A DNA stretch of 64,000 bases, taken from contig JARYMM010000008.1 in the NCBI GenBank assembly GCA_029907105.1, positions 1 through 64,000 on the forward strand, given 5' to 3'. The DNA is from Anaerolineae bacterium (GTDB taxonomy: Bacteria; Chloroflexota; Anaerolineae; UBA3071). The notes beneath the pieces were generated by a model. It saw nothing but the letters and a program-made list of their open reading frames with translations, searched no databases and was not told the DNA's origin. The position numbers were made by a program, and so were the translations under genes. The stretch's first letter is position 1. The number at the start of each line of letters is the position of its first letter. This document shows, in pieces, positions 1 through 8,167 of this stretch.

Positions 1-1730
1 GCCCCTTGCAGCCACTGCGTGCCGGGCGAGGAGACGCGGGTGTCCAGCTCGTTGCGGCCATACACCGCCTCCGCGCTCAGCCGCAGGCTGCTCAGCAGCC
101 AGGCGATCAGCCGGGCGGCGCTGTCCATCTGGGCTGCCGTGGGCACCGCCTCCATGAAGTTGCCGGCCAGGGCCACGGCCAGGCCATCGTCGTTCACGGC
201 GCTGACCAGCGTCTGTTCCACGACGGCCTCCAGCGGCTGCGTCCAGTAGATGATGCCGTCGCCGGTGACCAGGAAGTGGTAGGTGATGCCTGGCTTGTCC
301 CGCTTGACGTGGGCCTGGGCGATGATCTCGGGGGTGACGTCGGCACGGGTGACGGTGTGGTGGACGATGATACGGCGGATGGCGTCGGCGGGGCGCGTGG
401 GCCAGCGCTGGCTGGGGTGCACGGGCAGGGTTGTGCGCACGTCCTGCAGCGGCGGCTGGGGCACGATGCCGCCGGGTGTCAAGCCGATCTCGGCCTCCAA
501 CTGCTCGACCCTGGCCAGCAAACCGTCCAGCGGCTGGCGCAGGGCGGCAGCCTGCTCAGCCTGAGCGGCCAAAGCCTTCAACGTCGGCTGCAGCCGGGTC
601 ACCTCTGGCGAGAGGGCCGCCATACGCCGGATGGCCGGCTCCAGCTCGTTAACCCGGGCCCACAGCTCCTCCACCTGCCTGCGCAGCGCCTCCAGGTCAA
701 TGGCCGCTTCCACCCCCCAACGATGGCGCTCGTTCAGGGCCTGCTTGAAGTCCTCGATCACGCCGGCCTTGCCCTCGATGTACCATTTATCGTTGCCCAC
801 CCTGGGCCAGCGGTAGAGGATGAGGGCGCGGATTTGCTGCTCGTGGGCCCTGTTCCAGGCGGCGACCTCCTGGTAGGCCTGGCGCACCCAGCCTGTGTTC
901 TCATCGCGCCAGGGGTCGTCGCCCTGATCCGTCTCCGTGATGTAGACCGGCAGGTGACGCATGTTGGCGGGGATGGCCTGCATGAAGTCCTGGTAGGCAC
1001 GGAAGTGCCAGTGATACTGCTGGAAGCGCTGGTCGCGCAGTTTCTCTGTGGACTGGATAAAGCGGGGATCGGTGCCGTGGGTGTAGCTATGCAGGGTGAT
1101 GCCATCACAGCCCTCGGGTCCCAGCCGCTTCAGGAGGTCGCCAAAGTACTGCACCCAGTCGCCGTGGGGGTTGCCCTCGTACGTGGTCAGATTGTTCCAG
1201 GGCGCTACGGCGGCGATGAGCACCTGGTCTTTTTCGTGGCCGCTGAGGGCGTGGATGGCCTCCCGGACGCGGCGATAGCCCTCGGCGTAGCGGTGGGGGG
1301 TGATCTTCTCGCCTTCTTTGTCCGGGCTGCGAGGGCGGGGCGGGACGGCATTCCAGTCCCAGTCGGCCCCAGGCCACTCGATGGGGTGATTGGGCTCGTT
1401 GCCCACGATCCAGATGTGGGCCCCCTGTGAGTTGCGCACGAAGTTGGCGCAGCGCCGGGCGAAGTTGTCATAATCTCGCTGGCAGGGAAGGGTTCCTGCG
1501 CTGCCGTAGCCGTTGTTGAGCCGTACGATGACGCCCAGCCCCTTGTCCGACAGCCGGCGGTAATCGCCCCAGAAGGTGCGGTCATCGCCGGGGCTGTGGT
1601 CTTTGGGGTCGTGGCCGATGGCCACGGTGATGAGCACCCAGCCGGGCACATTCTGGCCGAGCATGAGGTGCTCACCGCCGGGGTCGTGCAGGCCATAGAG
1701 GTACTCGGAGTCGCAGAGCAGACGAGGCAT
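1..1730 (-). CDS. glycoside hydrolase-like / coiled-coil / PGRP (amidase-like) fusion protein, partial
   Basis: The ATG at 1730 follows a GAGGGAG ribosome-binding site; the frame is still open at the window edge after 576 codons. Residues 1-340 look like a TIM-barrel glycoside hydrolase: GNEPN (E112) and YITETD (E266) sit where clan GH-A enzymes carry acid/base and nucleophile. Residues 340-415 are heptad-like and probably coiled coil. Residues 440-576 resemble an N-acetylmuramoyl-L-alanine amidase/PGRP domain (IIVHHT at 455-459, YHF at 484-486). The usual third zinc ligand near a CPG motif reads SSPG (568-570), so the domain may bind peptidoglycan without cutting it. No signal peptide is visible. 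Substrate unknown. Confidence 0.75.
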   Translation of the reverse strand, partial: MPRLLCDSEYLYGLHDPGGEHLMLGQNVPGWVLITVAIGHDPKDHSPGDDRTFWGDYRRLSDKGLGVIVRLNNGYGSAGTLPCQRDYDNFARRCANFVRNSQGAHIWIVGNEPNHPIEWPGADWDWNAVPPRPRSPDKEGEKITPHRYAEGYRRVREAIHALSGHEKDQVLIAAVAPWNNLTTYEGNPHGDWVQYFGDLLKRLGPEGCDGITLHSYTHGTDPRFIQSTEKLRDQRFQQYHWHFRAYQDFMQAIPANMRHLPVYITETDQGDDPWRDENTGWVRQAYQEVAAWNRAHEQQIRALILYRWPRVGNDKWYIEGKAGVIEDFKQALNERHRWGVEAAIDLEALRRQVEELWARVNELEPAIRRMAALSPEVTRLQPTLKALAAQAEQAAALRQPLDGLLARVEQLEAEIGLTPGGIVPQPPLQDVRTTLPVHPSQRWPTRPADAIRRIIVHHTVTRADVTPEIIAQAHVKRDKPGITYHFLVTGDGIIYWTQPLEAVVEQTLVSAVNDDGLAVALAGNFMEAVPTAAQMDSAARLIAWLLSSLRLSAEAVYGRNELDTRVSSPGTQWLQG

Positions 1731-1809
1731 GGCACTCCCTCAATCTTCCCAATTTACCACACTTCATATACCACAAAATGCTCTTGGTGTCAAGGTGACG
1801 TGAAGGCGG

Positions 1810-3093
1810 TCACGCTGCGGCGTGCTGGGCGGCGGGTGGGCGTACCAGGCGGATGAGCAGCAGGGTGGAGAGCAGGCGGCCCACGCCGGAGAGCACGAAC
1901 ACGAGGCGGAAGCCCAGCGCTTCCACCAGGAACCCGCCCAGCAGGGGGCTGACGAAACCGGCCACAAAGACCAGCGTTTGATAGAAGGCCACAAAGCGCG
2001 GCCGGTGGGCCTCGGGGGTCAGCGAGAGCAGCGTGTTGAAGGAGCCGATCTCGTACCTGGCCCAGATCAGGCCGCTGACGGCATAGAGCGGCACGATGTG
2101 CCAGGGAGTGTGAGCCATGGCCCACACCCAGGGGAAAAGCGGGATGAGCAAGCCGGTCAGTTGCATGGCCCACAACGAGCCTCGCCGGTCGCTCAACCGG
2201 CCGAAAAGCCGTTGGCCGACCATGCTGGACAGGCTGAACAGTGCCAGCAACCAGCCCACGGTGGCCGTTGTCCCGCCCAGTTCGCTGACCAGGAAGACGT
2301 TGAAAAACGGCCCGGCCAGTTGCACGGAGAGGTTCCAGGCCAGAGCGGCCAGGCAGAAGGCAGAGAACAGGGGTTGGGCACGCAAAGCAGGCAGCAAGGC
2401 CCACGGTTCGCCGGAGGCCCGCTGCTCATCCGCCGTCAGCGGCGGTTCGGGGATGTGCCCGAAGAAGAGGACGGTGGAAAGCAGACCGATGCTGCCCGCC
2501 AATCCCAGGCTGAGCTGGTATCCTTGCGGCGCGCCGGCCCAGCCGATGAGCCATCCGGCCAGCGGATAGCCGAAGAGGGTGGCCAGCCGCATGCCGAAGT
2601 TGCGCGAGCCGAAGTAGCGTCCCCGCGTCGCCTCGGGCACCAGTCTGGCGGTAAAGGCTGTCCAGGCCGGCAGGCCGAAGTTGTTGAAGAAGACGCGCAG
2701 CGCGGCACAGGCGATGATGATCCAGACGATGTGCGGGGCGTGGAAAAGGAAGGGCAGCAGGGCCAGCACCAGCAGCATGAGACGCGCCGCGCTGCCGGAG
2801 AGCATCACCAGCGGTTTGCGGCGCGGCCAGCGCTCGGCCAGACGGCTGCCGGGCCACAGACCGGCCACGGCCAGCAGGTTGCCGGCCGAGCTCAGGAAGC
2901 CGATCTGGCTGCTGGTCGCCCCATAGCTCAGGGCGAAGAGGGGCAGGTAGGAGGCGGCAAAGGCCTCGCTGAGGTTGTCCAGCAGGCCGTTCCACCAGAA
3001 CAGGCGCAGGGCGTGGCCCACGACGGGGCCGTTGGCCGTATCAGGCCAGGTGATACGCTGCGTTTGCTGTTGCAGCCAACTCGATCGACTCAC
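1810..3093 (-). CDS. MFS transporter
   Basis: A 427-residue integral membrane protein with about 12 hydrophobic segments, the usual size for the major facilitator superfamily. Short loops carry the basic RWPRRKP and LSDRRGS stretches typical of MFS loops 2-3 and 8-9. The start is a GTG at 3093 with GGGAG just upstream, 6 nt after the stop of the aminotransferase gene, so the two are probably co-transcribed. The substrate cannot be told from the sequence. Being in line with an aminotransferase and a thiolase, an amino or organic acid is possible, but that is inference. Confidence 0.85.
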   Translation of the reverse strand: MSRSSWLQQQTQRITWPDTANGPVVGHALRLFWWNGLLDNLSEAFAASYLPLFALSYGATSSQIGFLSSAGNLLAVAGLWPGSRLAERWPRRKPLVMLSGSAARLMLLVLALLPFLFHAPHIVWIIIACAALRVFFNNFGLPAWTAFTARLVPEATRGRYFGSRNFGMRLATLFGYPLAGWLIGWAGAPQGYQLSLGLAGSIGLLSTVLFFGHIPEPPLTADEQRASGEPWALLPALRAQPLFSAFCLAALAWNLSVQLAGPFFNVFLVSELGGTTATVGWLLALFSLSSMVGQRLFGRLSDRRGSLWAMQLTGLLIPLFPWVWAMAHTPWHIVPLYAVSGLIWARYEIGSFNTLLSLTPEAHRPRFVAFYQTLVFVAGFVSPLLGGFLVEALGFRLVFVLSGVGRLLSTLLLIRLVRPPAAQHAAA

Positions 3094-3099
3094 CGCTCC

Positions 3100-4326
3100 C
3101 TACTTTGCCAATTCCCTCTTGATTGCCCGACCCAGCCGGGCGATGCCCTCGCTTATCACGTCCGGCTGAGCGTTGGAGAAGTTGAGGCGCATGGCGTTGC
3201 GGCCATCGCCATCGGGATAGAAAGCACTGCCTGGCACGAAGGCCACCTTTTCCTCCTCCACAGCAACCCTGAGCAGGTGTTCGGAGTCGCATCCTTCGGG
3301 CAGCCGTGCCCAGAGGAAAAGCCCGCCTTGGGGCCGCGTCCAGCTCGTGCCTGGGGGGAAGTGCTCCTCCAGGGCTGCCAGCATCACATCGCGCCGCTCA
3401 CGATACACCTGACGCAACTTGTGGACGTGGGGTCTCAAGAGGCCGCGTTGACAGATGTCGTTGACGACCATCTGTATGAAGGTGCTGGTGTGCAGATCGG
3501 CGCCCTGCTTGGCCTGCACCAGCTTGGCCGTGACTCGCTCGGGGGCCACGATCCAGCCCAGCCGCACGCCCGGTGACAGCGTCTTGGAAAAGGTGCTCAG
3601 GTAGATGGTGTTTTCCTTGTGCAGCACGACGATGGGCGTGATGTCCTCGCCTTCAAAGCGCAGTTCGCCGTAGGGATCGTCTTCCACGATGAAGACGCCG
3701 TGCTCGGCAGCCAGTTCGGCCAGCCTGATCCGCCGCTCCAGCGGCAGCGTGGTGCCGGCCGGATTGTGAAAATTGGGCAGCACGTAGATGAAGCGCACCG
3801 GCTCCCGCTTGAGGATTTCCTCCAGCAGGTCCACCTGCATGCCATCGTCGTCCAGCGGCACGGTGACGAAGCGCGCCTCGTAGGCATTCCAGGCCTGGAT
3901 AGCGCCCAGGTAGGTGGGGCGGCCGGTGACCACCACCGTGCCGGGGTCAATGAACACCTTGCCGATGAGGTCCAGCGCCTGCTGCGAGCCGTTGGTGAGC
4001 AGGATGTTGGGGGGTTCGGCCGGAACGCCGTACTTCTGCATCTTTTCCGCCAGGAACTCTTTCAGCGGGGGATACCCCTCCGTGGGACCGTACTGCAGGG
4101 CCTTCTCGCCCTCGGTCTGCAGAACGTAATCGCAGGCTTCCCTGAATTCGCGTATGGGGAAGAATTCCGGCGCCGGCAGCCCGCCGGCGAAAGAGATCAC
4201 GTCCGGCTGGAGCGTGACCTTGAGCAGTTCGCGGATGATGGAACTCTTCATCCGCTCCGCCCGCTGGGCCAGCATCTGATCCCAGTCACAGGTGTACTGG
4301 CCATCGTATCTACACGTGTTGACCAT
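3100..4326 (-). CDS. PLP-dependent class I/II aminotransferase (LysN/2-aminoadipate type)
   Basis: A 408-residue fold-type I aminotransferase. Visible landmarks are SFAGGLPAPEFFP (45-57), FHNPAG (186-191, Asn contacting PLP), DDPYGELRF (216-224) and the PLP lysine in STFSKTLSPGVRLGW (K248). This pattern matches the branched-chain/2-aminoadipate aminotransferase subgroup related to MocR C-termini, and the N-terminal helix has no GntR domain. The ATG at 4326 is preceded by AAAGGAGA; a TTG nine bases upstream is a less likely start. It is followed by the MFS transporter and preceded by a thiolase, suggesting amino-acid degradation. The exact substrate is not determinable. Confidence 0.88.
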   Translation of the reverse strand: MVNTCRYDGQYTCDWDQMLAQRAERMKSSIIRELLKVTLQPDVISFAGGLPAPEFFPIREFREACDYVLQTEGEKALQYGPTEGYPPLKEFLAEKMQKYGVPAEPPNILLTNGSQQALDLIGKVFIDPGTVVVTGRPTYLGAIQAWNAYEARFVTVPLDDDGMQVDLLEEILKREPVRFIYVLPNFHNPAGTTLPLERRIRLAELAAEHGVFIVEDDPYGELRFEGEDITPIVVLHKENTIYLSTFSKTLSPGVRLGWIVAPERVTAKLVQAKQGADLHTSTFIQMVVNDICQRGLLRPHVHKLRQVYRERRDVMLAALEEHFPPGTSWTRPQGGLFLWARLPEGCDSEHLLRVAVEEEKVAFVPGSAFYPDGDGRNAMRLNFSNAQPDVISEGIARLGRAIKRELAK

Positions 4327-4383
4327 GGTGTCCAATCTCCTTTGATTGATGTGTTAAGTCGCCTTTGACTTGCGCAATCATCA

Positions 4384-5577
4384 TCAGATCATCTCCACGC
4401 TCATGGCTACTGCTTCGCCGCCGCCCAGGCACAACGTGGCCAGGCCAGTCTTCTGGCCGCGATCGCGCAAGGCGTAGAGCAGGGTCACCAGCACGCGGGT
4501 GCCGGAGCAGCCGATGGGATGGCCCAGGGCGATGGCACCGCCATGCACGTTGACCCGTTCCCAATCCCAGCCCAGCGCCCGGCCATCGGCCAGCACCTGG
4601 GCGGCGAAGGCCTCGTTGGCCTCGATGAGGTCATAATCGTCAATGGTCGTGCCTTGCCGCTCCATGAGCTTGCGCACGGCAAAGATGGGGGCGGTGAAGA
4701 TTTTTCTGGGCTCCACGCCTGCCTGAGCATAGCCGGTGATACGGGCCAGTGGCCGTATGCCCAACTCCTCGGCCCTGGCCTGGCTCATGATGACCACGGC
4801 GGCCGCGCCGTCGGTGATGCCGGGAGAATTGCCTGCCGTGACCATGCCATCCTCCTGGAAGGCCGGGCGCAGCTTGCTCAGCGCCTCCATGCTGGTATCT
4901 CGCCGCGGGTTCTCGTCGCTGTCGAAGAGGATGGACGGCCCCTTGCGCTGCGGGATTGGCACAGGGACGATCTCCTCCTTGAATTTGCCGCTGTCTATGG
5001 CAGCGATGGCCTTGCGGTGGCTGCTCAGGGCGTACTCGTCCAGCTCCTGACGGGTCAGCCCGTACTCACGGGCGATCCACTCGGCGCTCTGGCCCATGTG
5101 CTGGTTCTCGAAGCTGCACCACAGGCCATCGTGGACGCAGGCGTCGAGCACCTGGCCGTGGCCCAGGCGGTAGCCGGTGCGCGCCTGCATCAGCAGGTAG
5201 GGGCACAGGTTCATGTTCTCCATGCCCCCGGCGACGATGATCTGGGCATCGCCGGCGCGGATCATAGCCGCCCCCAGCATGACCGTTTTCAGGCCGGAGC
5301 CGCAGACCTTGTTCACCGTCGTGGCCGGGATGTGGTCGGCGGGCAGGCCGGCCTTGAGCGCCGCCTGGCGGGCGGGCGCCTGTCCTAACCCGGCGGAGAC
5401 GACGTTGCCCATGAGCACTTCGTCAATGGCATAGGGGTCCACTGCGGCGCGGCGCACCGCCTCACGGATGACCGCCGCGCCCAGGTCTGTGGCGGGGATG
5501 GTAGAAAGTGTGCCGCCGAAACGGCCGATGGCCGTGCGGCAGCCGCTGACGATGACCACATCGTGGTCGGTAGGCAT
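4384..5577 (-). CDS. thiolase (acetyl-CoA C-acetyltransferase)
   Basis: A 397-residue full-length thiolase II. The acylated cysteine is C92 in [12 protein letters not shown]. The active-site histidine is H353 in [14 protein letters not shown], and the second catalytic cysteine is C383 in TLCLGGG. NEAFAAQ (321-327) is also conserved. It condenses two acetyl-CoA to acetoacetyl-CoA, or the reverse in beta-oxidation and ketone degradation. The start is fixed by a near-perfect AAGGAGGTG five bases before the ATG. It lies about 60 bases upstream of the aminotransferase on the same strand. Confidence 0.93.
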   Translation of the reverse strand: MPTDHDVVIVSGCRTAIGRFGGTLSTIPATDLGAAVIREAVRRAAVDPYAIDEVLMGNVVSAGLGQAPARQAALKAGLPADHIPATTVNKVCGSGLKTVMLGAAMIRAGDAQIIVAGGMENMNLCPYLLMQARTGYRLGHGQVLDACVHDGLWCSFENQHMGQSAEWIAREYGLTRQELDEYALSSHRKAIAAIDSGKFKEEIVPVPIPQRKGPSILFDSDENPRRDTSMEALSKLRPAFQEDGMVTAGNSPGITDGAAAVVIMSQARAEELGIRPLARITGYAQAGVEPRKIFTAPIFAVRKLMERQGTTIDDYDLIEANEAFAAQVLADGRALGWDWERVNVHGGAIALGHPIGCSGTRVLVTLLYALRDRGQKTGLATLCLGGGEAVAMSVEMI

Positions 5578-5709
5578 TTTTACACCTCCTTGGTTTGCTC
5601 AGATGCAGGATGCAATGAGGCAACGAGGCGATGCGGCAACAAGGGCACCCCGCCCCGGTGCCTCGTTGCCTTGTTTATCGTTGCCTTCTCGTCCCTTGCC
5701 TCTTGCCGG
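5578..5709. repeat. word-repeat patch with complementary arms (GCAACGAGGC / GCCTCGTTGC)
   Basis: The gap between the thiolase start and the aminopeptidase stop holds degenerate copies of a GCAACGAGG-like word. A GC-rich centre (GGCACC..GGTGCC near 5644-5662) follows, then the complementary word family (CCTCGTTGCC, ATCGTTGCC). The two arms can pair, so the transcript between the genes could fold into a hairpin that works as a terminator. No gene is seen. Confidence 0.5.
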
Positions 5710-6714
5710 CTAGAGCTGGAACTTCCCATCTGTCATGATCACCTCCCCATCCACCTCAATGGTGCAGTGCGTGGGGATGACGTCTACGTGTACTGCGGAT
5801 GACCAGTCGGCGCCGGTCTCTTGCGGATAGGGATTGCCAAAGGCGACGTGCACGCCGGGGAGTTTCTCGTCCTGCAACAGGTTGCCGGTCAGCTCGGTGA
5901 TGGCGGTGTTGGTGCCGATGGCAAACTCCCCCACGCGGCGGCCGTTGGCGTCGGAGTTGAGGTAAGCCCAGACCTCGGCCTCGATGGCCTTGTCGGCACA
6001 GATGACTCGCTCGACCCAGCCGTTGGCGATGTGAAAGGTCACAGGATGCGCCAGCACGCCGTATTTGGGGCTGAAGTAGTCGCCCAGCACGTCGGCGACG
6101 AGGGTGCCCTGCGCCGTTGCCGGGCAGGTGTACACCTCTCCCTCGGGCAGGTTGCCCCATTGCCCTTGCTCGTGGTACAGGCCATGGCTGGGTATCCACT
6201 TCAGATTGGGGCTGAAGCGGGCGGTCAGATCGGTGCCCTTGGGCGAGGTGACGCGGATGGCCTGTGCCGACTGCACCCGTTCGTACACCTGCATGGTCAG
6301 GGCATGCACCTGGCGGTAGTCGGCGCGCATGGCCTGGCGCATCACGCGCGGCTCGATGCCGGGCATGTGGGCGTGGCGCACCTTGAGCACACCGCGCAGA
6401 TGTCGGCTCAATTGCATGCGGAAAGCGATTTCTCCGGGTTGGGAGCCGGCGGCGAAGAAACTGACGGTGGGGGCAAAAGCTTCGATGTCCGGAACCAACC
6501 GCTCGGGCACGGCGCTGAGGGGGCGGTGGGCATAGGCTTCCAGGCGGAGCAGCTTGACGGCTGCGCCAGTGGCGAGGGCCTCCTCGGCCAGCGTCTGGCC
6601 GATGCTCCATGTCTCGTCGTCGGTGAGCACGAGCACGCGATCCTGCGCCTGCACGTTCATACAGACCCGCACGGCGTTGCGTGCCCCTTCGCGCACCTCG
6701 CTGTCTATAGTCAT
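5710..6714 (-). CDS. aminopeptidase, M29-like (AmpS/thermophilic aminopeptidase family)
   Basis: A 334-residue protein. The C-terminal half has the M29-type arrangement GEFAIGTN..., LLQDEKLPGVHVAFGNPYP and SAVHVDVI, where Glu, His and Asp residues bind a metal pair in family M29. It probably releases N-terminal amino acids from peptides in the cytoplasm. It is shorter than typical M29 enzymes (about 410 residues), so a related role such as NicX-like ring dioxygenase cannot be excluded. The ATG at 6714 has AAAGGAGA upstream. No divalent-metal chemistry can be proven from sequence alone. Confidence 0.7.
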   Translation of the reverse strand: MTIDSEVREGARNAVRVCMNVQAQDRVLVLTDDETWSIGQTLAEEALATGAAVKLLRLEAYAHRPLSAVPERLVPDIEAFAPTVSFFAAGSQPGEIAFRMQLSRHLRGVLKVRHAHMPGIEPRVMRQAMRADYRQVHALTMQVYERVQSAQAIRVTSPKGTDLTARFSPNLKWIPSHGLYHEQGQWGNLPEGEVYTCPATAQGTLVADVLGDYFSPKYGVLAHPVTFHIANGWVERVICADKAIEAEVWAYLNSDANGRRVGEFAIGTNTAITELTGNLLQDEKLPGVHVAFGNPYPQETGADWSSAVHVDVIPTHCTIEVDGEVIMTDGKFQL

Positions 6715-6835
6715 GTGAGAGTCTGATCTCCTTTCTGTGATGTAGGACAACTCCGTAGGAGTTGTCCTGCTACGTAAACTATGTGGGCAGCAGTTACCCC
6801 GTGTTACATAAATGCTGTGTCGGGCGAGTAGAGAA

Positions 6836-7585
6836 TTACGGCCTTGAATCGCTCCCGTATCGCTCCTCCAATTGCCTGGCCAGGTCATACAACGCTTGCG
6901 GCTGGCCGACTGTCAGCGGACGCCGGTGGCCAAAGCAGAGGATGCGAGGTTCCAGCGCTGCCAGCCGGCGTACCGAGGCGGCGGCCTGCCTCATGTCCAC
7001 GGCATAGGCAGGGACAGGGCCGAGCGGCCGCCCCCGCCGCTGGCTGAGAAGGTCACCGGCGATGAGCACCTGCCAGTGGGGATGATAGAGGGCGATGTGG
7101 CCGGGCGTGTGGCCCGGCGTGTGCACCACCTGCCAGCCGCCGTCCAGTACCTCGCCATCTGTCAGGGGCCTGTCCACGCATGCGGCTTCGATGCGCGACA
7201 ATCCTGCGCTCGTCAGCAGTCGGTCGGCCCAGGCCAGCAACTGGCCGGCCGGGGTTGGTCCCCAGGGCCGCCGGCGCTGCCCCTCAATGAAGGCTACCTC
7301 CTGGCTGTGGGCCAGCACCGCTGCGCCGGTCGCTGCTCGCAGAGTGGCCAATCCGCCCACATGGTCGAAATCGCCGTGGGTGATGACGATACACCGCACA
7401 TCCTGGGCGGTGTGGCCGGCCTGGGAAAGCAGACGCAGGATGTGCTGGCCGCTGCCGGCGTAGCCGCAATCCACCAATGTCAGGCCATCCCCTCCCTGCC
7501 AGAGGTAAACGTTAACGCTGCCAGCGGCCAGGGGGATACGCCACAGCCCTGCGACAATCTCCTCCATTTTCGACGCCTCCGCCAT
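6836..7585 (-). CDS. MBL-fold metallohydrolase
   Basis: 249 residues with the metallo-beta-lactamase signature THGDFDHVGG (H70, D72, D74, H75), a following HTPGHTPGH and C-terminal FGHRRPL, together supplying the two-zinc site. Families with this layout include hydroxyacylglutathione hydrolases and lactonases; no specific substrate is indicated. The ATG overlaps the stop of the pyrophosphatase gene as TGATG, which indicates translational coupling and supports this start over longer upstream alternatives in the same frame. Confidence 0.88.
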   Translation of the reverse strand: MAEASKMEEIVAGLWRIPLAAGSVNVYLWQGGDGLTLVDCGYAGSGQHILRLLSQAGHTAQDVRCIVITHGDFDHVGGLATLRAATGAAVLAHSQEVAFIEGQRRRPWGPTPAGQLLAWADRLLTSAGLSRIEAACVDRPLTDGEVLDGGWQVVHTPGHTPGHIALYHPHWQVLIAGDLLSQRRGRPLGPVPAYAVDMRQAAASVRRLAALEPRILCFGHRRPLTVGQPQALYDLARQLEERYGSDSRP

Positions 7586-8130
7586 CACAATCCGGGCAGG
7601 CCGAAGCGCTGTTCGTACAGGGCGATAGCCTCCTCGATCTCCGCCTTGGCCACCTCCGCCCCTTCCCATGAGCCCGGGCTGGTCCGTGTCCCTTCCAGGT
7701 CCTTGTACACCTCGAAGAAATGAGCTACCTCCCTCAGGAAGTGCTGCGGGATGTCGGCAATGTCGTCATACTCGATGAACAAGGGATCGGTGGCCGGCAC
7801 GGCCAGGATTTTGTCATCGGCCACGCCCCGGTCCAGCATGCGGAAGACGCCAATAGGCCGCGCCTCGATGATGCAACCGGGGAAGGTCGGTTCGTTAATC
7901 ATCACCAGGATGTCCAGCGGGTCGCCATCTTCGCAGAAGGTGCGCGGAATGAGCCCGTAGTCGCCGGGGTAGTGCAGGGAGGAGTAGAGCACCCTGTCCA
8001 GCTTGATGAGCCCATCTTGCTTGGTGTATTCATACTTGTTGCGGGAGCCCTTGGGGATCTCCACAATGGCGTAGACCACATCGGGGACCCGGGGGCCCGG
8101 GCGTAACTCTCGCCACAGGTTTTGGATCAT
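7585..8130 (-). CDS. ppa: inorganic pyrophosphatase (family I)
   Basis: 181 residues, the normal size of bacterial soluble family I pyrophosphatases. It hydrolyses PPi to two phosphates, pulling biosynthetic reactions forward. Recognised elements are EIPKGSRNKYEY near the N-terminus, YPGDYGLIPRTF (54-65) and the acidic metal-binding stretch EDGDPLDILV (67-76). A GAGGTC ribosome-binding site precedes the ATG. Its stop overlaps the start of the MBL-fold gene. The same window encodes a phosphofructokinase with PPi-type motifs, so free PPi may be both destroyed and used in this cell. Confidence 0.95.
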   Translation of the reverse strand: MIQNLWRELRPGPRVPDVVYAIVEIPKGSRNKYEYTKQDGLIKLDRVLYSSLHYPGDYGLIPRTFCEDGDPLDILVMINEPTFPGCIIEARPIGVFRMLDRGVADDKILAVPATDPLFIEYDDIADIPQHFLREVAHFFEVYKDLEGTRTSPGSWEGAEVAKAEIEEAIALYEQRFGLPGL

Positions 8131-8167
8131 AGGCTGACCTCACTTTCGTTAGCTGGGGAAAGTGATC

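Noticed and set aside
1822-3576. 584-codon open frame on the plus strand
   Set aside because: It lies opposite the MFS and aminotransferase genes, is rich in Gln/Arg/Gly/His as antisense frames of high-GC genes are, and has no family motif.
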